From positions 2,356,001-2,420,000 of the forward strand of contig OY764195.2 in NCBI GenBank assembly GCA_963668245.2: 64,000 nucleotides of DNA. Direction: 5' to 3'. Shown here piece after piece: positions 24,868 to 33,430 of this stretch. Under the pieces are notes generated by a model. That model worked only from the letters and a program-made list of their open reading frames with translations. It made no database searches and was not told where the DNA came from. Source of the DNA: Anoxybacterium sp963668245 (lineage in GTDB: Bacteria; Bacillota; Clostridia; Peptostreptococcales; Anaerovoracaceae). The number at the start of each line of letters is the position of its first letter. Within the stretch, counting starts at the first letter, position 1. The translations under genes were made by a program, and so were the position numbers.

Positions 24868-25668
24868 TTAGATTACATGCTTAGCTTTTAATCCAATTAA
24901 AAGCTTTTGAGCAACGTCTTTGTCTGTATCTCCTTCAATCATAGTACCTTTTCCTTTTGGAACTGGTGTGAAAGAACGATATACATTGGTTGGAGAAGCA
25001 TCTAATCCTACTGTCGCAAGATCAACTTCAATGTCCTTTGCGTTCCATACTTTAATTTCTTTGTTTTTCAGTCCAAAAATACCATTGATGGACATATATC
25101 TTGGTGTGTTTAATTCTTTGATTGCAGTCAGCATGCAAGGTGCCTGAATCTTGATTAGTTCATATCCATCTTCCATTGCTCTTTTCACTGTAATATCTTT
25201 CATGTTTTTATCGATTTTAAATTCAGATACATACGTAACCTGAGGCAGTCCTAATTTTTCAGCAAGCTGAGGTCCTACCTGTGCAGTATCTCCATCGATT
25301 GCCTGTCTTCCTGCAAACAGAAGATCACATCCACCTAATTTGTGAATTGCAGCAGCTAACGCATTCGAAGTGGCCCACGTATCAGAACCTCCTACTGCTC
25401 TATCACTTACTAGTACACCTTCATCAGCTCCCATTGCAAGACATTCTCTGAGCATATCTTGTGCCTGTGGAGGTCCCATTGTGATAACCGTAACAGAAAC
25501 ATCTGGATACATATCTTTTACTTTCAAAGCTTCCTCTAAAGCATTTGCATCGTCATGATTTAAAATGCTTGGAACGCCTTCTCTAATCAATGTTTTTTTG
25601 ATAGGGTCGATTTTGATTTCATTTGTATCTGGAACCTGCTTTGCGCAGACAAAAATTTTAAATGCCAT
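24868..25668 (-). CDS. etfB: electron transfer flavoprotein beta subunit
   Basis: A 266-residue EtfB: CAKQVPDTNEIKID at the N-terminus, then VITMGPPQAQDMLRE, the family hallmark LLFAGRQAIDGDTAQVGP, and PRYMSINGIFGLK. In bifurcating EtfAB this subunit carries the second flavin. The D-G-D-T-A-Q-V-G-P loop seen here is the nucleotide-binding part. It lies 18 bp from etfA and 20 bp from bcd, in one operon with the acyl-CoA dehydrogenase as redox partner. Confidence 0.95.
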   Translation of the reverse strand: MAFKIFVCAKQVPDTNEIKIDPIKKTLIREGVPSILNHDDANALEEALKVKDMYPDVSVTVITMGPPQAQDMLRECLAMGADEGVLVSDRAVGGSDTWATSNALAAAIHKLGGCDLLFAGRQAIDGDTAQVGPQLAEKLGLPQVTYVSEFKIDKNMKDITVKRAMEDGYELIKIQAPCMLTAIKELNTPRYMSINGIFGLKNKEIKVWNAKDIEVDLATVGLDASPTNVYRSFTPVPKGKGTMIEGDTDKDVAQKLLIGLKAKHVI

Positions 25669-25688
25669 ATCTATTTCCTCCCTCTTGC

Positions 25689-26834
25689 TTATTTACCGAA
25701 TACAGATGCTGCAATAACGATTTTCTGAACTTCTGAAGTTCCTTCATAGATTTCAGTAATCTTTGCATCTCTCATCATTCGTTCTACCGGATAATCTTTC
25801 GTGTATCCATAACCACCGTGAAGCTGTACAGCTTTTGTAGTTACATACATTGCAGTTTCTGCAGCAAACAATTTTGCCATTGCAGATGCCGGTCCGTAAG
25901 CAAGGTGTTTATCTTTCATGTCAGCTGCTTTATAAATTAATAGTCTAGATGCTTCGATTCTTGTTTTCATGTCAGCAATTTCAAACTGTAACGCTTCCAT
26001 CTGAGACAGTTTCTTCCCAAACTGTTTTCTGGATTTCATGTACTCTACCGTTACATCAAATGCACCCTGTGCAATACCTAGTGCTTGAGAAGCAATACCA
26101 ATACGGCCTCCATCCAAAGTAGACATCGCTACTTTGAAGCCTTCACCGACTTTTCCTAATAAGTTTTCTTTTGGCACTTTACAGTTCTGAAAAATCAATT
26201 CTGTTGTAGAAGATCCGCAAATACCCATTTTATCTTCTGTTTTTCCAATGGAAAAACCTTCGAATTCTTTTTCTACAATGAATGCACTGATTCCACCTTT
26301 TGTACCTTTGCTTTTATCAGTCATTGCCATAACAATAAAGGTATCTGCAAAGCCACCGTTTGTGATAAATACTTTTGCTCCATTAATGAGCCAATGGTCT
26401 CCCATGTCAACGGCTCTTGTCTGTTGACCACCAGCATCAGTACCAGCATTTGGTTCTGTTAATCCAAATGCACCAAGTTTTTCACCTTTTGCTAAAGGAA
26501 TCATGTACTTTTGCTTTTGTTCTTCTGTTCCCCATGCCCAAATTGGCCAAGTTCCTAGAGATGTGTGGGCTGAGCATATTACTCCTGTTGATGCACATAC
26601 TCTTGATAGTTCCTCAACTGTAATTGCATAGGAGATGTGATCTCCTCCTGCTCCTCCTAATTCAGTTGGAAACGGTACGCCCAGTAAGCCATATTCTCCC
26701 ATTTTCTTTACATTTTCAACAGGGAATCTGTGTTCTTTGTCAATGTCAGCAGCAATTGGTTCTACATCATTAACAGCAAACTCTCTTACCATTTTTCTTA
26801 CTAATTCTTGTTCTTTCGTTAGTTGAAAGTTCAT
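25689..26834 (-). CDS. bcd: short-chain acyl-CoA dehydrogenase (butyryl-CoA dehydrogenase type)
   Basis: Reduces crotonyl-CoA to butyryl-CoA, or the reverse, with FAD. The 381-residue chain shows AFGLTEPNAGTD (flavin/substrate site), WLINGAKVFITNGG, the C-terminal QLHGGYGYTKDYPVERMMRD, and IYEGTSEVQ with the catalytic Glu found in short-chain enzymes. It is first in the operon with etfB and etfA, supporting a Bcd-EtfAB complex. AAGGAGG sits 6 bases before the ATG. Substrate range (butyryl versus other short acyl groups) is inferred from the neighbours. Confidence 0.94.
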   Translation of the reverse strand: MNFQLTKEQELVRKMVREFAVNDVEPIAADIDKEHRFPVENVKKMGEYGLLGVPFPTELGGAGGDHISYAITVEELSRVCASTGVICSAHTSLGTWPIWAWGTEEQKQKYMIPLAKGEKLGAFGLTEPNAGTDAGGQQTRAVDMGDHWLINGAKVFITNGGFADTFIVMAMTDKSKGTKGGISAFIVEKEFEGFSIGKTEDKMGICGSSTTELIFQNCKVPKENLLGKVGEGFKVAMSTLDGGRIGIASQALGIAQGAFDVTVEYMKSRKQFGKKLSQMEALQFEIADMKTRIEASRLLIYKAADMKDKHLAYGPASAMAKLFAAETAMYVTTKAVQLHGGYGYTKDYPVERMMRDAKITEIYEGTSEVQKIVIAASVFGK

Positions 26835-26878
26835 GTTAAGCCTCCTTAAATTAATTTATCAGATCATTTTTAGGATAA

Positions 26879-26902
26879 TTTATAACGATTTCTTGTTATA
26901 AA
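26879..26902. promoter_or_regulatory. inverted repeat, candidate operator upstream of bcd
   Basis: TTTATAAC-N8-GTTATAAA, with 8-bp perfect arms, about 45 bp upstream of the bcd start. A TATAAT lies just beyond it on the minus strand. The position and symmetry suit a dimeric repressor. No regulator is identified. Confidence 0.45.
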
Positions 26903-27255
26903 AATAACATTATATACATAAAGTAAACTACATTTTAACCATATTTGCAACCTAAAATTGTCATAATTTGATGTTTTTTTTTGGATACTTTGATCATTTG
27001 AATATACTGAAAATTCAGATGTTTGCGATATAAAAACGTTTTAATGAAATGCTCCCACTGTGAACTCACTTAATCAAGTTATAACAATAAAATAATCAAA
27101 ATATTCCTATAATTAACAACAGGAGCACTCCTGAAATTACAGAATATGCTCCTATTTTTTAAAAACGTATTTGATACACTTCTTGCTCATTTGAATAAAT
27201 CATTGTTAAAAATTCTAACATCTTTTCATTATATTCATCTCATGATACAAGAAGT
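26903..27255. other. intergenic stretch upstream of bcd, with one terminator-like hairpin
   Basis: No gene was recognised. AGGAGCA (27121-27127) and TGCTCCT (27147-27153) form an inverted repeat followed by ATTTTTT on the plus strand. It therefore looks like a plus-strand terminator, although no plus-strand gene precedes it. On the minus strand it follows no T-run suited to bcd. Confidence 0.4.
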
Positions 27256-28442
<1,187 letters not shown>

Positions 28443-28446
<4 letters not shown>

Positions 28447-29609
28447 CTAAACTTCCCTAACTTTCTAAATTTTAGTACAGCATTTTTTAATTGGATGAGT
28501 ACAAAATCCATTTCTTCCACTGTATGAAACTCATTGAAGCTAAATCGGATTGCTCCTTCTATTTCATGATCTTGAAGCCCCATCGCTTTTAATACATGGC
28601 TTTGCCCTTTTTTTCGAGACGAACATGCAGAACCTGTAGATACATAGATCTCTGATTGCTCTAAAGTATGTAGTAAGACTTCTCCTCGAACCCCAAGAAA
28701 ACTCACATTTAATATGGAAGAAACCGAGTTTTCCAAGCTATTCAAACGGACATCAGGTATTTCGCTTAGGATTCCATCTTTCAAATATTGTTTTACCCTG
28801 TTCATGGATTTTAATCGAGCAATTTGATTTTTTTTCGCCAAATCTGCCGCGATTTGAAATCCCACAATACTAGGAACGTTTTCAGTCCCCGATCGAAGTC
28901 CTCGTTCTTGACCTCCACCATTCATGATTGGTCTCAATACGATTTCTTTTTTGCAAAAGAGGGCACCAATTCCTTTCGGTCCATGAATTTTATGACCACT
29001 AATGGATAAAAGATCAATTCCATTTTTGCTAATCTCCTGATCCATTTTTCCGTATGATTGAACAGCATCTGTATGAAAAATGATATCTGTTCCCATTCTT
29101 TTATTTGCATGTTTTTTCAGTTCCCCTATCTGATATAGAGGTTGTATACTTCCTGTTTCATTATTGGTTTGCATGATAGATATCAAGATAGTCTTTTCAT
29201 CTAAGGTTTGTTCAAAAAGACTCATATCCAAAATACCATTTTGATCAACAGGAATATACACTACTTCAAAACCCTGATTCTCAAGACTTTTACAGGTTTC
29301 CAATATCGCAGGATGCTCAATCACAGTAGTGATAATTTTATTGCCTCTACGTTTTCTTGCTTGTGCCGCACCCACTAAAGCTAAATTGTCTGCTTCTGTA
29401 CCACCAGATGTAAAATAGATTTCTTCATCTTTTACTAGTAGGGAAGAGGCAATACTTTTTCTTGCATTTTTCAATGCCTTTTCCCCAGTCATCCCCATAC
29501 GATGTAAGGAAGAAGGATTCCCATAGTCTGCCGTCAGATACTGTGTCATACCTGCTACTACTTCCGTATATGGTTTTGTAGTAGCACTATTATCTAAATA
29601 AACAAACAT
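28443..29609 (-). CDS. cysteine desulfurase (NifS/IscS type) paired with ThiI
   Basis: PLP enzyme releasing sulfur from cysteine as a persulfide. Landmarks are YLDNSATTKP, the PLP lysine in SGHKIHGPKG, and the active-site Cys loop STGSACSSRKKG. An in-frame ATG at 29636 precedes the ribosome site GGGAG; the ATG at 29609 (MFVYLDNSATT) gives the standard N-terminus and 388 residues. The four-base overlap with thiI suggests it is the dedicated sulfur donor for tRNA thiolation rather than for Fe-S assembly; no iscU or scaffold gene is nearby. Confidence 0.93.
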
Positions 29610-29647
29610 TTTTTTCTCCCATGAAAGAAGAGGCATAAGCCTCTTCT

Positions 29648-31195
29648 TTATTTTGCATATTCGATTGCTCTTGTTTCACGAATTACATTTACTTTTATCT
29701 GACCAGGATATTCTAACTCACTTTCAATCTTTTTACTGATTTCACGAGCTAAGAATACAATTTCGTCATCATTCATTTCATCTGGTCTTGCGATGATACG
29801 AATCTCTCGACCCGCTTGAATTGCAAACGATCTTTCTACACCAGGTGTAGTGTTTGCGATTTCTTCAAGCTTTTGAAGTCTCTTGATATAAGTTTCAAGC
29901 GTTTCTCGTCTTGCTCCAGGTCTTGCTGCTGATAAAGCATCTGCAGCTGCAATTAGTACAGCTTCCATGCTCTTCGGTTCATAATCTCCATGATGTGCGG
30001 CCATACCGTTGATGATAATTTCGGATTCTTTGTATTTTCTCAGCAAATCAATACCAATATCAACATGCGTTCCTTCTACTTCGTGATCCACTGCTTTCCC
30101 TATATCATGAAGCAGTCCCGCACGTTTCGCAGATTTGATATCAAGACCAAGTTCGCCTGCCATAAGCCCCGCAAGCTGTGCAACCTCTACCGAATGCTTC
30201 AGTACATTTTGCCCATAACTTGTTCTATACTTCAATCTACCAAGAAGTTTTATCAATTCTGGATGAAGATTATGGATTCCTACTTCAAAAGTAGCTTGTT
30301 CTCCCTCTTCCTTGATGATATTATTAACTTCTTTTTCAGCTTTTTCAACCATCTCTTCAATTCTTGCTGGATGAATTCTTCCATCCACAATGAGTTTTTC
30401 TAAAGATAGTCTCGCAATTTCTCTTCTAACTGGATCAAATCCCGAAAGAATAACAGCTTCTGGAGTATCATCAATAATTAAATCAATTCCAGTTAAAGTT
30501 TCAATAGCTCTAATATTTCTTCCTTCTCTTCCGATGATTCTTCCCTTCATTTCATCGTTTGGTAGAGGAACTACAGAAACAGTACTTTCTGCGACATGGT
30601 CCGCAGCACAACGTTGAATCGCACCAGTAATGATTTCTTTCGCTTTTTTATCAGCTTCTTCTTTGGCTTTTGATTCAATATCTTTGATCATAACAGAAGC
30701 TTCATAACGAATTTCCTTTTCTACGTTGGAAAGCAAAATTCCTTTTGCTTCTTCCGTCGTATATCCAGATATCCTTTCCAATTCTTCCATTTGTCTCGCA
30801 ATGAATCCATCTAATTCCTGCTGCTTGTCAACGAGTCCCTGTTCTTTTTTTGTAATGCTTTCTTCTTTTCTCTCTAAATTCTCAGTTTTTCGATCAATAG
30901 CCTCTTCTTTTTGTATTAATCGTTTTTCAGATCTTTGAATTTCGCTTCGTCTTTCTCGAATTTCTCGCTCAACCTCACTTCTCATACGGTGAGCTTCTTC
31001 TTTTGCTTCAATGGTTATTTCCTTCTTAATGGTTTCCGATCTGTTTTCAGCATCGAGGATCATATTCCTTGCTTTCTGCTCAGCGCTTCCAATTGCTTTT
31101 TCACCAACAGTTTTTCTGAATATATATCCAACCAATAGCCCAAGGGCCAAGGCAACAATTCCAATGAGTATTCCAATTCCTATTCCTATCTTAAT
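29648..31195 (-). CDS. rny: ribonuclease Y (membrane-anchored endoribonuclease), probable non-ATG start
   Basis: RNase Y starts mRNA decay at the membrane. Evidence: a long coiled coil (about residues 30-190), a KH domain with MKGRIIGREGRNIRAIE, and an HD domain with HSVEVAQLAG and LLHDIGKAVDHE. The first canonical in-frame start, TTG at 31150, has no ribosome site and cuts the N-terminal TM helix in half. Upstream the frame continues through IGIGIGILIGIVALALGLL up to GGGAGGTG at about 31197-31204. I therefore place the start at ATT (31195); ATA at 31189 is an alternative with better spacing. This gives about 515 residues, the family norm. Confidence 0.9.
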   Translation of the reverse strand: MKIGIGIGILIGIVALALGLLVGYIFRKTVGEKAIGSAEQKARNMILDAENRSETIKKEITIEAKEEAHRMRSEVEREIRERRSEIQRSEKRLIQKEEAIDRKTENLERKEESITKKEQGLVDKQQELDGFIARQMEELERISGYTTEEAKGILLSNVEKEIRYEASVMIKDIESKAKEEADKKAKEIITGAIQRCAADHVAESTVSVVPLPNDEMKGRIIGREGRNIRAIETLTGIDLIIDDTPEAVILSGFDPVRREIARLSLEKLIVDGRIHPARIEEMVEKAEKEVNNIIKEEGEQATFEVGIHNLHPELIKLLGRLKYRTSYGQNVLKHSVEVAQLAGLMAGELGLDIKSAKRAGLLHDIGKAVDHEVEGTHVDIGIDLLRKYKESEIIINGMAAHHGDYEPKSMEAVLIAAADALSAARPGARRETLETYIKRLQKLEEIANTTPGVERSFAIQAGREIRIIARPDEMNDDEIVFLAREISKKIESELEYPGQIKVNVIRETRAIEYAK

Positions 31196-31284
31196 ACACC
31201 TCCCTCTTACTTAATATTTTTACTTTTTTAACGCCCGAATACATCGTGGCGACTTACTAAATATCAGCATTACGTAATTAAATA

Positions 31285-31314
31285 TTGATATAACTACACA
31301 ATATATATTATAAT
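31285..31314 (+). promoter_or_regulatory. promoter of rodA
   Basis: TTGATA (31285-31290), 18-bp spacer, TATAAT (31309-31314), about 108 bp upstream of the rodA ATG. The leader between them has no obvious structure. Confidence 0.7.
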
Positions 31315-31421
31315 GTTTAGCGGGATGTTATGTCAAGTTGAATTCACTTGGAGCAACAGTGATATTTTGTAAAATTCCACTGGTTGTGGAATTTATAGAT
31401 GCATTCAAAGAAGGGACTTTT

Positions 31422-32528
31422 ATGGATTATTTTAAGAATTTACTCAAAAATATTGACAAGGTATTATTACTACTTCCAATTTGCTTTGCCGTAATCAGTA
31501 TCATTATGGTAGGAAGTACCTCATACGAAGGAAAATTCATTATAACAAAGGATATTACAGTACAATTTACCGCTTACTGCTTAGGAGCTTTTCTGCTACT
31601 CTTTGTCCTCTTATTCGACTACAAAACATTTGAAACTTTGGAACGTATTTTGTTTGGTATCTCGATTCTATTTCTATTAACAGTATATATCCCTGGTCTT
31701 GGCGTGGAGCATTACGGTTCTAGAGCATGGGTAGATCTTGGACCTATTGACATGCAACCATCTGAGCTTGTAAAAATCTCATTTGTACTTGTTTTTGCAT
31801 CCTATCTCACGAGGAATAGAGCTTCACTGATCACTTTAAAAGGAATCTTTTTTGCAGGCTTGTATGCTGCACCTTTTATACTCATTATACTCAAAGAAGA
31901 TTTAGGCACCGCTGTAGTCATGAGCTTCATGACGGTGGTCATGCTCTTTTCTGCTGGTATTGACTATAAAATCTTTGCTAAACTTGGCGGTATCTTTTTA
32001 ATTAGTATGCCGATACTCTACCGATTCATGGCAAGCCATCAAAAGGAAAGAATCGATGCATTTTTACACCCCGATAATCTTTCACTCGCTGGAAACTATC
32101 AAGTTTGGAATTCTAAGATTGCAATAGGTTCTGGCGGTATCTTTGGAAAAGGACTTTTTCAAGGAACACAAAAGGAGTTAAAATTTCTTCCCGTACAAAA
32201 ATCCGACTTTATATTTTCTGTTATTGCAGAAGAGTTAGGGCTGATTGGTGGCGCGGTAGTAATATTACTCTATACTATTTTTCTCTATCGAATGCTAAAA
32301 ATAGCTCATAATGCAAAGGACCTTTATGGCTCATTAGTCGTCATAGGTATTCTTTCCATGTTTTGCTTTCAAATATTTGAAAACATCGCAATGGCTATGG
32401 GAATCATGCCTGTAACAGGAATCACGCTTCCATTCATCAGTTATGGTGGCTCTTCCGTTGTTTCCAATATGATCGCATTAGGTATCGTTCTCAATGTAGG
32501 AATCAGAAGCAAAATTATCAATTTCTAA
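31422..32528 (+). CDS. rodA: RodA/FtsW-type SEDS peptidoglycan polymerase
   Basis: SEDS glycosyltransferase that polymerises lipid II, here probably for cell elongation. About ten TM helices and SEDS features are visible: GSRAWVDLGPIDMQPSELVKI, KEDLGTAVV, the large loop with KQTDF-like QKSDFIFSVIAEELG, and GITLPFISYGGSS. The frame is open back to a TTG at 31338, but the ATG at 31422 has AAGGGA ahead and gives the usual MDYFKNLL start (368 residues). The mreBCD-mrdA cluster lies just downstream on the other strand, which favours RodA over FtsW. Confidence 0.9.
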   Translation: MDYFKNLLKNIDKVLLLLPICFAVISIIMVGSTSYEGKFIITKDITVQFTAYCLGAFLLLFVLLFDYKTFETLERILFGISILFLLTVYIPGLGVEHYGSRAWVDLGPIDMQPSELVKISFVLVFASYLTRNRASLITLKGIFFAGLYAAPFILIILKEDLGTAVVMSFMTVVMLFSAGIDYKIFAKLGGIFLISMPILYRFMASHQKERIDAFLHPDNLSLAGNYQVWNSKIAIGSGGIFGKGLFQGTQKELKFLPVQKSDFIFSVIAEELGLIGGAVVILLYTIFLYRMLKIAHNAKDLYGSLVVIGILSMFCFQIFENIAMAMGIMPVTGITLPFISYGGSSVVSNMIALGIVLNVGIRSKIINF

Positions 32529-32597
32529 TCCAGCCCATAAGGACAATGCTACTTAGTCCATTGGATAGCTACAAATACATTAATCCATGAAAAAAAT

Positions 32598-32637
32598 AAC
32601 CCCTCTAAGTACCAAACAGTTGGCATTTAGAGGGTTT
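32598..32637. terminator. bidirectional terminator between rodA and minD
   Basis: CCCTCTAA pairs with TTTAGAGGG around a loop containing a further small pairing. T-rich runs follow on both strands. It lies between two convergent genes. Confidence 0.8.
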
Positions 32638-32697
32638 ATTTATGTGCTTTTCATATGAACATTATTCTATCACAAATTTTATATTTCCAGGCAAGTT

Positions 32698-33420
32698 TTA
32701 CATTTTCTTAATGCGTTCAAGAATTCTATTGAAATTCTTCTCGATATAAGTTCCTTCTTTGTAGACAATTGGCAACCCATTATTTGCTGCAATATGAATG
32801 TTATCGTCATATTGTATGATTCCCGCCATATCAGGGCGCATCATTTCAGCAATTTCAGGAATTCCTGGAACCAAACCAGATCGAATCAAATTTTCTTTCA
32901 CTTTGTTAATAACATATGTTCTTTTTACGATTCCCATTTCTTGTAATATCTGATCCAACGCATCTGCATCGCGAAGTGCCGCATATTCAGGTACTGTGAC
33001 GATTACCGCAGCATCTGCACCAGCACCTGCCAAAACCAAGCCTTCATCTAATCCAGATGGAGCATCTATAATTACGTAATCAAAATTTCGCTTTAATTTG
33101 TTGCACAGTACTTTCATATGAAGAGGAGTAATTTCCGCTTTTTGCTTGTTTTGCGGTGCTGACATGAGATATAGCTCTGGAAAACGTCTGTCTTTTACTA
33201 GCGCTTGCTTAATACGACAAATCCCAGACAATACATCTGCCACATCATATACGACCTTATTCTCAAGCCCCAGGCAAATATCGAGATTTCTCAAGCCTAT
33301 ATTCATATCTAGCAAAACCACACTGTGTCCCTGCTGTGCAAGCTTTGCACCTGCATTGGACGCAAATACAGTTTTGCCTACGCCTCCTTTACCTGACGCT
33401 ATCACAATAACTTTACCCAT
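32698..33420 (-). CDS. minD: septum site-determining ATPase MinD
   Basis: ParA-family ATPase that places the division site. It has the deviant Walker A GKGGVGKT, the DMNIGLRNLD segment typical of MinD, VIIDAPSGLD for Walker B, and a C-terminal amphipathic helix (EKNFNRILERIKKM) for membrane binding. It sits at the end of mreBCD-mrdA, the usual clostridial order, but minC, normally between mrdA and minD, is missing and no minE follows. Partners must lie elsewhere or be absent. The start has GAGGAG. Confidence 0.93.
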   Translation of the reverse strand: MGKVIVIASGKGGVGKTVFASNAGAKLAQQGHSVVLLDMNIGLRNLDICLGLENKVVYDVADVLSGICRIKQALVKDRRFPELYLMSAPQNKQKAEITPLHMKVLCNKLKRNFDYVIIDAPSGLDEGLVLAGAGADAAVIVTVPEYAALRDADALDQILQEMGIVKRTYVINKVKENLIRSGLVPGIPEIAEMMRPDMAGIIQYDDNIHIAANNGLPIVYKEGTYIEKNFNRILERIKKM

Positions 33421-33430
33421 TTTATTCTCC

